Both the position numbers and the translations under genes were made by a program. Shown piece by piece: positions 1 to 5,347 of a stretch of 8,293 nt of DNA. The notes under the pieces were generated by a model. The model saw only the letters and a program-made list of their open reading frames with translations, was not told the origin of the DNA and did no database searches. The stretch is from Actinomycetota bacterium. GTDB taxonomy: Bacteria; Actinomycetota; Actinomycetes; S36-B12. Within the stretch, counting starts at the first letter, position 1, and each line of letters begins with the position of its first letter. The DNA lies in the NCBI GenBank assembly GCA_009726075.1, contig WLND01000047.1, positions 1 through 8,293 of the forward strand, in the 5' to 3' direction.

Positions 1-297
1 AAGATCGCCGACGCCGCATCGGTGCCAGTGGGCGGGGTATTCGCGTTCACCAACCCGAGCAATGACGAGCCATCGTTCCTGCTGCAGCCAGCGGCAGGCA
101 CGTACCTGGCCTACAGCGGAGTCTGCACCCACCAGGGCTGCACTGTCGGCTACGACCAGGCGAGCAACGAGTTCTCGTGCCCCTGCCACGGCGCTCGATT
201 CGACGGCACGACCGGCGATGTCACCCGCGGGCCAGCGAAGACCCCGCTCGCGAAGCTCGCCGTGACCTCGTCGAATGGGTCGATCTACCTCGTGTAG
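1..297 (+). CDS. Rieske [2Fe-2S] domain protein, C-terminal part (5' end outside window)
   Basis: The frame is open from the first base (KIADAASVPVGG...) to the TAG at 295-297, so these 98 residues are the end of a longer protein. A GTG at 22 is in frame but is not the true start. The fragment holds a complete Rieske cluster site. CTHQGC (Cys42 and His44 of the fragment) and CPCHGARFD (Cys60 and His63) would ligate the two irons. Cys47 and Cys62 are the extra pair that forms a disulfide in high-potential, bc1-type Rieske proteins. Known actinobacterial relatives are short, often exported proteins with a Tat or lipoprotein N-terminus, which would lie upstream of this window. The role is electron transfer; the partner is not visible. 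The gene ends 17 nt before the convergent oxidoreductase gene, with no clear terminator between them. The family call is secure; the pathway is unknown. Confidence 0.93.
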   Translation, partial: KIADAASVPVGGVFAFTNPSNDEPSFLLQPAAGTYLAYSGVCTHQGCTVGYDQASNEFSCPCHGARFDGTTGDVTRGPAKTPLAKLAVTSSNGSIYLV

Positions 298-314
298 GTC
301 AGGGTCCAGGCCCG

Positions 315-1268
315 TCAGCGAGTCGTGGCCACGGCTCGTACGTCGTCGAGCAGCGACGCCACTGTGATCGATTCGTCGAGCGGCACCACCCAGTCGTCGC
401 CGCCCTGAATCCGTCCGCCCACGTGCTCGATCATGACCTGATACGCATCGACCGGAGCGAAGACCTCCTCGTGCTGCCCGACCACGAGCGAGGTGAGCTC
501 GCGCCACGCAGTGAACGCTGGCCCCGTGCCCATGCTGGCTGCGGCGTTCGTGCCGCGGGCGCAGAGCAACTGGTGCTCGTCCAGCTCGAATGAACTGAGC
601 GCTGTGGCGCGAATCGCGCCATCGAGCACAGCAGCGACCTCGGTCGTGAGGTCGACCCCGCTGGGCGCGAGGGTGCTGGTCGCCTGATCGATGCTCACGC
701 GTGCAGAACCGCCGGTGAGGGCCACCCATGAATGAACCTGATATCCGCCGGTGTCGAGCAGGGCGCCCCCTCCCCGGTCGGGGTCATTTCGGTAGTTGCC
801 ATCGATGGCCCCGCGAAACGTGAACGCCGCATCGATCGACTCAATGGCACCGAGTGCCCCGGACTGGACCAACTCGGCCAGCCTGCGAAAGCGCGGGTGC
901 CAGCGGGACCAGACTGCCTCGACGAGGAGCCGGTCCGCCCCGTGCGCGGCCTCGGCCATCAGGCGGGCCTGCGCGGCGTCGAGGGCCAACGGCTTCTCGC
1001 ACAGCACGTGCTTGCCCGCCTCGAGCGACCTGATGGCCCACTCGGCGTGCTGGTCATTGGCCAGGCAGATGTAGACAGCATCGACGGCGGGGTCGGTCAG
1101 GAGGTCCTCGTAGTTCGCATGGATGCTGATCGGTTCAAGTGCCCGTGACCGGACGGCCTCCCGGCTCGCCACCGACTGGAGCACGCCGTTGGACGACGCG
1201 TGCATGGCCGGAGCCATTGCCCGCTGGGCTATCCATCCTGCGCCCAGGAAACCCCACCGAACCGCCAT
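315..1268 (-). CDS. Gfo/Idh/MocA-family NAD(P)-dependent oxidoreductase (second gene of pair)
   Basis: This 317-residue protein has the usual length for the family. The N-terminal Rossmann fold opens with GFLGAGWIA (residues 6-14), which binds the dinucleotide. CEKPLALD (Glu91-Lys92-Pro93) is the signature with the active-site lysine. GGGALLDTGGYQVH (166-179) supplies the Asp172 and His179 typical of the substrate site. The EAVWSRWHP stretch (117-125) resembles the dihydrodiol dehydrogenase / 1,5-anhydrofructose reductase branch. The likely substrate is a sugar, polyol or cyclic diol, but it cannot be read from sequence. The ATG at 1268 lies 12 nt after the stop of the upstream oxidoreductase gene, so the two are probably one transcript. 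Only a weak purine-rich Shine-Dalgarno (CGGGCG) precedes it. The gene ends convergently with the Rieske gene. Confidence 0.9.
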   Translation of the reverse strand: MAVRWGFLGAGWIAQRAMAPAMHASSNGVLQSVASREAVRSRALEPISIHANYEDLLTDPAVDAVYICLANDQHAEWAIRSLEAGKHVLCEKPLALDAAQARLMAEAAHGADRLLVEAVWSRWHPRFRRLAELVQSGALGAIESIDAAFTFRGAIDGNYRNDPDRGGGALLDTGGYQVHSWVALTGGSARVSIDQATSTLAPSGVDLTTEVAAVLDGAIRATALSSFELDEHQLLCARGTNAAASMGTGPAFTAWRELTSLVVGQHEEVFAPVDAYQVMIEHVGGRIQGGDDWVVPLDESITVASLLDDVRAVATTR

Positions 1269-1280
1269 AGGAGCGCCCGG

Positions 1281-2306
1281 CTAGCGCAGCAGGCTCGGCG
1301 TGACGGGCAGGCCGTTGCTGAGCGCGGAGGCCTCCGCGGCCTGCATGATGGCGACAACGTCGCGCGATTGGGTCGCGGTGACCTGCATCGCGGTGCCGTT
1401 GGCGAGGAAGTCCACGATCGAACGGTGAAAGGAGTAGGGCTCGACCGTCTGGAGGACGATGCGCTCCGATGACCCGTCCTCACGATGCAGGGTGAGGACG
1501 GCGGGCAAATCCGCCACGGCGGGCTCGCCCGCGGGGTCCCAATCGCCCACGATCGCTCCGGTGGTGCCGAGGACGTAGAACTTGGGCTTGCGGGCCGCGG
1601 CCAGGTCGGAGTTGACGAAGGTCGCCTGGGTGCCATCGATGAAGGTGACGGTGACCTGCGCGTGGTCGGCGTTCGTGACGTGGGTCCACTGGCGCTTGTG
1701 GTTGTTGCCGCTCACGTGCGCGACCGGCTGGGGCATGACGGTCATGACCTGGTCAAGGAAATGACTGCCCCAGTCGAAGATCGCTCCGCCCGACACCGCG
1801 GCATCCGAATGCCAGTACGTGCACGGCTTGGAGTAGCCGCCGACGAAGCTGTCGTACTGGAAGACGTCGCCGATGGCACCGGAGGCGATGAGCGCCGCGA
1901 GTGTGACGAAATCGGGGTCGAAACGACGGTTCTGGTAGACGACCAGGAGCAGGCCCTGATCGGCTGCGAGGGCCATGAGCTCGTCGCACTGGTCGGAGGT
2001 CAGGGCCATCGGCTTCTCGAGGACGACGTGAATCCCCCGCTGGAGGGCGGCCTTCGCCCAGTCGTAGTGGCTGTTCGGCGGAGTCGAGACGACGACGAGG
2101 TCGATGAGACCCGAGTCGAGCATCGCGGTTGCGTCGGAGAAGGGCGAGGCGTCGGGTGCAAGCGACAGGGCAGCCTGCACGCGCTCGGGGTTCGTGTCGC
2201 AGACGGCGGCCAGCAACAGGCCGGAGGTGGCCTGGACGGCCTCATTGTGCTCATGCCCGATGGCCCCATAGGCCAACAAGCCGACTCGAATGTCGGACGA
2301 ACTCAC
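1281..2306 (-). CDS. Gfo/Idh/MocA-family oxidoreductase, YdgJ-like (first gene of pair)
   Basis: The protein has 341 residues if translated from the GTG at 2306. The frame stays open further upstream to 2615, but the family N-terminus (SSSDIRVGLLAYGAIG) begins here. A GGGGAG Shine-Dalgarno sits 8 nt before this GTG, and the upstream extension looks non-coding. The Rossmann glycine motif is GLLAYGAIG (9-17). LEKPMALT holds Glu97-Lys98-Pro99. VVYQNRRFDPDF (122-133) is the NRR-(F/W)-D signature seen in the E. coli YdgJ group. SGGAIFDWGSHFLDQ provides Asp178 and His182. The reaction is NAD(P)-dependent oxidation or reduction of a sugar or polyol, with unknown substrate. It is probably cotranscribed with the next oxidoreductase and is divergent from the 164-residue gene. 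The two oxidoreductases differ enough to be separate subfamilies rather than a recent duplication. Confidence 0.9.
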   Translation of the reverse strand: MSSSDIRVGLLAYGAIGHEHNEAVQATSGLLLAAVCDTNPERVQAALSLAPDASPFSDATAMLDSGLIDLVVVSTPPNSHYDWAKAALQRGIHVVLEKPMALTSDQCDELMALAADQGLLLVVYQNRRFDPDFVTLAALIASGAIGDVFQYDSFVGGYSKPCTYWHSDAAVSGGAIFDWGSHFLDQVMTVMPQPVAHVSGNNHKRQWTHVTNADHAQVTVTFIDGTQATFVNSDLAAARKPKFYVLGTTGAIVGDWDPAGEPAVADLPAVLTLHREDGSSERIVLQTVEPYSFHRSIVDFLANGTAMQVTATQSRDVVAIMQAAEASALSNGLPVTPSLLR

Positions 2307-2346
2307 AGTGATGGCTCCCCAGCTCGGTCTTAGATGATGACACCTG

Positions 2347-2352
2347 ACCCTA
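2347..2352 (-). promoter_or_regulatory. Candidate -10 box for the oxidoreductase pair
   Basis: Read on the minus strand this is TAGGGT, a match to the actinobacterial TANNNT consensus. It lies about 40 nt upstream of the GTG at 2306, which would give a leader of about 34 nt that includes the GGGGAG ribosome binding site. No good TTGACA-like -35 is present 16-18 nt upstream, so this is a weak prediction. Confidence 0.3.
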
Positions 2353-2490
2353 GGCGAAAACCGCCGCCGCGGCACCTTGTGGCCTGCCAGGGCCAATCTC
2401 GTGTCCACCACCCAAAGCCCTCGAAAGTGGAGTACAAATGAAGGGTAAGTGTTCCGCTCGTCTGCATCAGGTTGAGTGAATGGAGCGAAG

Positions 2491-2985
2491 ATGTCCCAGC
2501 AGTCCTCCGGTCCCACCCGTCTCGCGCGAACCGCGGCCAAGGAAGTTCCCCATCGCAAATCCGACAGATTCTTCGCCGCCCGTGCGGAGGCCAAGGCCGA
2601 TTGCGAGCAGCTCATCGTCGATGTCCGCCGCTCTCACCTGCACGAGGCGACCAGGGTGGAGTTGCTCAGCGCGGCCGAACGCGTGCAGCGCGAGCTCCTC
2701 GCAATATCGCTTGACACTCCTGACGCTCGCAATGCCGTCGTCGACCTAGACAAGCAGCTCAAGCACCTGCAACTTGCGGAGAAGTGGGTCGTCGCAGCGC
2801 AGCGGGTCATGGATCGCTTGGGCGAGAACGGCTCGAAGTCGGTGCGTGATGGCGTGCTCGAGGCGCAGGACACCGTGATGTGGTGCGTGCGGGCCGACCA
2901 CTGGAACGGCAAGCTCACGGCGTCGCTCACCGTGCTCGAGGAGGTCGTGCGCGAGGCCGAGGTGCATGCGGCGAGGTCCGCCTGA
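2491..2985 (+). CDS. Helical protein of unknown function (164 aa)
   Basis: I do not recognise this gene. The ATG at 2491 is preferred over an in-frame GTG at 2476 because GGAG lies 5 nt before it. The first 25 or so residues are polar and basic (TRLARTAAKEVPHRKSDR) and probably disordered. The rest looks almost entirely alpha-helical, rich in Ala, Glu, Arg and Leu, with heptad-like spacing around residues 35-105 and again near 130-160. There is no signal peptide, no membrane segment and no metal-binding cysteine cluster; the only two cysteines are isolated. It is probably a cytoplasmic single-domain helical bundle. It stands alone between the divergent oxidoreductase pair and the downstream tryptophan dioxygenase gene. 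The 155-nt gap to the dioxygenase contains its own operator-like and hairpin elements, so cotranscription is uncertain. Codon use looks like that of its neighbours, so the gene is probably real. Confidence 0.75.
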   Translation: MSQQSSGPTRLARTAAKEVPHRKSDRFFAARAEAKADCEQLIVDVRRSHLHEATRVELLSAAERVQRELLAISLDTPDARNAVVDLDKQLKHLQLAEKWVVAAQRVMDRLGENGSKSVRDGVLEAQDTVMWCVRADHWNGKLTASLTVLEEVVREAEVHAARSA

Positions 2986-3031
2986 CCTGCATCACCGAGA
3001 TTGCGTCCCGTAAGGCATCGCACGGAAATCG

Positions 3032-3045
3032 CTTACGATCGTAAG
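3032..3045. promoter_or_regulatory. 14-bp perfect palindrome, candidate operator of the tryptophan dioxygenase gene
   Basis: CTTACGATCGTAAG is a perfect inverted repeat with no spacer. It lies 96 nt upstream of the dioxygenase ATG and about 46 nt after the stop of the preceding gene. The TACGAT inside it (3034-3039) fits a TANNNT -10 box, so a bound regulator could block polymerase directly. Palindromes of this size are typical sites for dimeric repressors such as TetR-type proteins, and Lrp/AsnC sites are also imperfect palindromes. Which protein binds is not known. Confidence 0.45.
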
Positions 3046-3075
3046 TTCATTGGACGAAACCGCATCTCATTATGC

Positions 3076-3134
3076 CTTCCGATCGTCGTCGTCAGTCGTC
3101 ATACTTCTGGCTCGCGGACGACGACGATCGGGAG
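3076..3134 (+). promoter_or_regulatory. Leader hairpin sequestering the dioxygenase ribosome binding site
   Basis: The arm at 3079-3093 (CCGATCGTCGTCGTC) is the exact reverse complement of the arm at 3117-3131 (GACGACGACGATCGG). Pairing extends outward to 3076/3134 with one T-G wobble at 3078/3132, giving an 18-bp stem and a 23-nt loop (3094-3116). The Shine-Dalgarno GGGAG (3130-3134) is wholly inside the descending arm, and the ATG at 3141 follows 6 nt after the stem. No T-run follows, so it is not an ordinary terminator. In RNA it would be expected to hide the ribosome binding site. A second GTCGTC at 3095-3100 permits an alternative register. The structure forms only if transcription starts upstream of 3076. 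Confidence 0.6.
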
Positions 3135-3140
3135 ACGAAC

Positions 3141-3842
3141 ATGAGCCACGGTGCTGAGCAGGTACTCGAGGGGCGCGGGGGCAGCGATTACGAGCGATAC
3201 ATCCGGACCGATGAGCTCCTAGCGCTGCAGAAGGCGCCGGATGAGTGGCTCCATCGTGACGAGCTCCTGTTCACGGTCACGCACCAGTCCTCCGAGCTGT
3301 GGCTCAAGCTCGCCATCGCGGAAATCGGCGAGAGCCTCGCCTACCTTCGCGACGGCCGGGTTCAGCCGGCACTGCGGCTGCTCGCCCGGGTCCGCATGTG
3401 CATCGGCTTCACGACCAGCCAGCTCGACATGCTCGAGCAGATGACCCCGTGGGACTACCAGCAGGTACGCAAGGCACTCGGCCACGGATCGGGCTTCGAC
3501 TCGCCGGGATTCGCGGGCATGCGAGCCCTGATCCCCGAACTCGGCGAGGTGTTCTTCGCGCGGCTCGAGGCAGCCGGGCTGACTCTCGTGGAGCTGTTCA
3601 CCGGTGTTGAGGCCAATGAGGACCTCTACCAACTGGCCGAGATGCTCATCGATCTCGATGAGGCGCTCATGGGCTGGCGCGACCGGCACTTCAAGGCCGT
3701 TGAGCGCACGATCGGGTTCAACGTTCGTGGCACGCAGGGCACACCGGTCGAGGTGATCGGTGCCCTGCGTGATCGCAAGTTCTTCCCTGCGCTCTGGGAC
3801 GTCCGCTCAACGCTCACTGACCTCGCTGACGACATCCTCTAG
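3141..3842 (+). CDS. kynA: Tryptophan 2,3-dioxygenase, compact form (233 aa)
   Basis: Heme enzyme that opens the indole ring of L-tryptophan with O2 to give N-formylkynurenine, the first step of kynurenine catabolism; cytoplasmic. The ATG at 3141 follows GGGAG by 6 nt. An in-frame ATG at 3072 lacks a ribosome site and would add a low-complexity stretch. Compared with the published Xanthomonas enzyme numbering, key residues appear kept: Phe44 (Phe51), His48 (His55, in FTVTHQSSELWLKL), Tyr106 (Tyr113) and Arg110 (Arg117, in PWDYQQVRKALG), proximal heme ligand His183 (His240, in RDRHFKAVERTIG) and Thr198 (Thr254). The Arg110-His183 distance is about 50 residues shorter than in Xanthomonas, and the usual GTGGSSG loop reads GTQGTPV. 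Typical bacterial members have about 250-300 residues. The next gene is convergent. The family call is firm; a related activity on another indole substrate, as for the homologue MarE, is possible. Confidence 0.87.
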   Translation: MSHGAEQVLEGRGGSDYERYIRTDELLALQKAPDEWLHRDELLFTVTHQSSELWLKLAIAEIGESLAYLRDGRVQPALRLLARVRMCIGFTTSQLDMLEQMTPWDYQQVRKALGHGSGFDSPGFAGMRALIPELGEVFFARLEAAGLTLVELFTGVEANEDLYQLAEMLIDLDEALMGWRDRHFKAVERTIGFNVRGTQGTPVEVIGALRDRKFFPALWDVRSTLTDLADDIL

Positions 3843-3861
3843 CGGCTCGCCCCTCGGGCCG
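3843..3861. terminator. Candidate hairpin terminator between convergent genes
   Basis: CGGCTCG (3843-3849) pairs with CGGGCCG (3855-3861) across a 5-nt loop, with one T-G wobble. It starts directly after the dioxygenase stop codon and lies before the end of the convergent regulator gene. There is no T-run on the plus strand, so it would be a tail-less hairpin of the kind often proposed in high-GC actinobacteria. Modest support. Confidence 0.35.
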
Positions 3862-3865
3862 TGTC

Positions 3866-4336
3866 CTATCCGGCGGAGCTAGGCGTGGGGTGTGGGGGAA
3901 CGATCGGGCTGCGCTCGAGCGGGGTTGAGAGGACGAGCATGCTCGACGGCGTGCCGTAGGCGGCGAGCCGGTCGATCACGTCCTCGAAGGCGGCCATCGA
4001 CGTCGCGGCAATCTTCACGACGCAGCACTCGGCGCCGGTGACCCTGTTCACCTCGAGGACCTCGGGCCACTCGTAGACCGACGGATCCCGAAGCAGGCAT
4101 GTCGGGCCGTGGCACGCCATGCGGACGAGCGCGCGGACCGGCCAGCCGGTTGCCTCAAGCGAGACCTGCGCGTGGTAGCCGGTGATGACCCCGTGCTGTT
4201 CGAGGCGGCGCACCCGTTCGGCCACGGCCGGTGTCGACATGTGGATCCGGCGAGCCAGCTCGGCGAATGACAACCGGGCATCGAGTTGCAGTTCGTGGAG
4301 CAGTGCCCAGTCGACATGATCGAGTGCGTAGGTCAC
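3866..4336 (-). CDS. Lrp/AsnC-family transcriptional regulator
   Basis: This 156-residue protein has the normal length for the family. Residues about 7-50 form the N-terminal winged helix-turn-helix, with recognition region LSFAELARRIHMSTPAVAERVRRLEQHGVI. ITGYHAQVSLEATGWPVRALVR (51-72) leads into the RAM ligand-binding domain. VNRVTGAECCVVKIAATSMAAFEDVIDRLAAYG (97-128) and STPLERSPI carry the usual RAM pattern. These proteins sense amino acids or their breakdown products and assemble as dimers or octamers. Translation starts at a GTG (4336) with AAGGGA 5 nt upstream. The gene is convergent with the tryptophan dioxygenase (23-nt gap) and divergent from the small membrane gene. By analogy with KynR, the Lrp-type regulator of kynurenine genes in Pseudomonas aeruginosa, it may control the dioxygenase, but the hut operon is equally possible. 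Confidence 0.93.
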   Translation of the reverse strand: MTYALDHVDWALLHELQLDARLSFAELARRIHMSTPAVAERVRRLEQHGVITGYHAQVSLEATGWPVRALVRMACHGPTCLLRDPSVYEWPEVLEVNRVTGAECCVVKIAATSMAAFEDVIDRLAAYGTPSSMLVLSTPLERSPIVPPHPTPSSAG

Positions 4337-4376
4337 CGTGTTCCCTTCGGCCGGCTGGTTGGCTGGCTGTGTTCAG

Positions 4377-4382
4377 ACTGTA
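4377..4382 (-). promoter_or_regulatory. Candidate -10 box for the Lrp/AsnC gene
   Basis: On the minus strand this reads TACAGT, a TANNNT match about 40 nt upstream of the GTG at 4336. It would give a leader of about 34 nt. No convincing -35 was found. The leader contains a short repetitive stretch of GGCTGG units (4353-4368) of unknown meaning. Confidence 0.3.
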
Positions 4383-4399
4383 GGCCAGCGCCCGGTTAC

Positions 4400-4405
4400 T
4401 AGGCT
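4400..4405 (+). promoter_or_regulatory. Candidate -10 box placing transcription start at the ATG (leaderless)
   Basis: TAGGCT matches TANNNT, and only 6 nt (GCGCAT) separate it from the ATG at 4412. Transcription starting 6-7 nt after the box would begin at the start codon itself. No Shine-Dalgarno is present in the usual place, which agrees with a leaderless mRNA, common in actinobacteria. The -35 region is weak. Confidence 0.4.
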
Positions 4406-4411
4406 GCGCAT

Positions 4412-4720
4412 ATGCGTTGGCGAGTGGCGGTGTTGGCTGCAACATCGCTGCTACTCGGATTCGGAGTAGCCCAGGTCACCGGCAACCGGTTCGCCGGGGG
4501 GATCATCCTGCTCGTCGGTGGGGTCTGGTGCGCGATCGTGCTCGTGCGTCATGCCGGCCCCCTTCGCACGGTGATCGTCGGCGTCGTCTACATCGGTGCG
4601 TTCATCGTGTCGCACCCCTTGGGAAAGCTCATCGGACCTTGGCCGTCCGTCGTGCTCGTCGCCCTGATTACTGGTGCGGTCGCCTACGCCCTCGCCCCGA
4701 AGGCCGCGTCTAGAAACTGA
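4412..4720 (+). CDS. Small integral membrane protein (102 aa), function unknown
   Basis: I do not recognise the family. Four hydrophobic helices can be seen at about residues 5-21, 28-47, 51-68 and 77-95. Short basic or polar links lie between them (LVRHAGPLR, SHPLGKLIGPW), so the protein is probably almost entirely in the cytoplasmic membrane. The first helix follows MRWR and could also look like a signal sequence. No catalytic or metal-binding motif is evident. The ATG at 4412 has no Shine-Dalgarno but sits just after a -10-like box, suggesting leaderless translation. The gene is divergent from the Lrp/AsnC regulator (75-nt gap) and its last 37 nt overlap the end of the convergent amidotransferase gene. 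Regular hydrophobic coding and a clean start and stop make it likely to be real. Confidence 0.75.
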   Translation: MRWRVAVLAATSLLLGFGVAQVTGNRFAGGIILLVGGVWCAIVLVRHAGPLRTVIVGVVYIGAFIVSHPLGKLIGPWPSVVLVALITGAVAYALAPKAASRN

Positions 4721-5337
4721 TCGACCCGACCCGAGGCTGATGCCCCGGACACCGTCATCGAGCTCACCAGCGGTCCGTAAACATCGGCGCTGGCCCCGAG
4801 GGCCACGGCCATGCGCTGCAAGGATTCAGGGCTTACCTCGATGTGCGGCTGCAGCCCCCAGGCGTCGCCGATGCGAAAGGCGAGGTCGGCGTGCGGGAGC
4901 CGGGCGATGACGTCGGCGTCGGAGGGCGCGGTGATCGAGTCGTCGTGCCACACGAGCCAGGGCCCGTCCAGGGTCGGCCCCTGAACACCCTCGAGGGCGA
5001 GATCGTGGAACCCGCGGTAGGTCGAGGGCATTCGGGTGACCTCACCGCCCCCGGCCCGGGCCAGTACCTGCGCACCGAAGCACAGCCCCAGATAGGGCCG
5101 GCCGTTCCTCAGCCAGTCGGCGACCGCATCGATTTCGTCCTGCGCCGCAGGTGCGCAGTGACCGGACGCGACCGACGTGGGCGAACCCATGACGATGAGC
5201 AAGTCGGCGGAGGGAAGCGCGGGAGCGTGCTCGCGGTAGATGCGTTCGATTCGGTAGTCGTTGCGGACGAGCCAGGGCTCAAGATGTCCGAGCTCGTGAG
5301 CGATGTCGGTGTGGGAGAGGACGACGGCGGTACGCAC
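4684..5337 (-). CDS. Class I glutamine amidotransferase-like protein, last gene of the hut operon
   Basis: This 217-residue protein is a stand-alone GATase1 domain of the GMP-synthase-like subgroup. The nucleophile elbow is YLGLCFGAQVLA with Cys86. The catalytic His165 and Glu167 lie in WGLQPHIEVSPE, where the family usually has F-H-P-E, so the proline between them is replaced by isoleucine. DLLIVMGSPTSV (45-56) forms the oxyanion region. All three triad residues are present, so it should cleave a glutamine or gamma-glutamyl amide, but no synthetase partner is attached or adjacent. The GTG start at 5337 lies 10 nt after the hutH stop with no strong Shine-Dalgarno, which suggests coupled translation. 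Substrate unknown; an ammonia-releasing or gamma-glutamyl hydrolase role beside histidine catabolism is only inference. Its 3' end overlaps the membrane protein gene. Confidence 0.85.
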   Translation of the reverse strand: MRTAVVLSHTDIAHELGHLEPWLVRNDYRIERIYREHAPALPSADLLIVMGSPTSVASGHCAPAAQDEIDAVADWLRNGRPYLGLCFGAQVLARAGGGEVTRMPSTYRGFHDLALEGVQGPTLDGPWLVWHDDSITAPSDADVIARLPHADLAFRIGDAWGLQPHIEVSPESLQRMAVALGASADVYGPLVSSMTVSGASASGRVDQFLDAAFGARA

Positions 5338-5347
5338 GGCTACCGGA

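Noticed and set aside
1485..2333. Plus-strand open frame (about 282 codons) opposite the YdgJ-like oxidoreductase
   Set aside because: It mirrors the codon structure of the real minus-strand gene; the translation is rich in Gly, Val, Asp and Arg without any fold signature.
2380..2395. Short inverted repeat TGGCC/GGCCA between the divergent genes, as an operator or terminator
   Set aside because: Only 5 bp of pairing in GC-rich DNA, which is expected by chance.
2307..2615. N-terminal extension of the YdgJ-like oxidoreductase up to 2615
   Set aside because: It would overlap the start of the divergent 164-residue gene, has no family similarity, and a good ribosome site supports the GTG at 2306.
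3050..3076. TTGGAC and TATGCC as a kynA promoter
   Set aside because: The spacing is only 15 nt and the -10 lacks the final T; it would also start transcription within the hairpin arm. Kept only as a possibility that 5' mapping would settle.
3036..3130. Three CGATCG sites at 44- and 45-bp spacing in the kynA leader, as possible phased Lrp sites
   Set aside because: CGATCG occurs repeatedly elsewhere in the window, including inside coding regions, and the second and third copies are simply the two arms of the hairpin.
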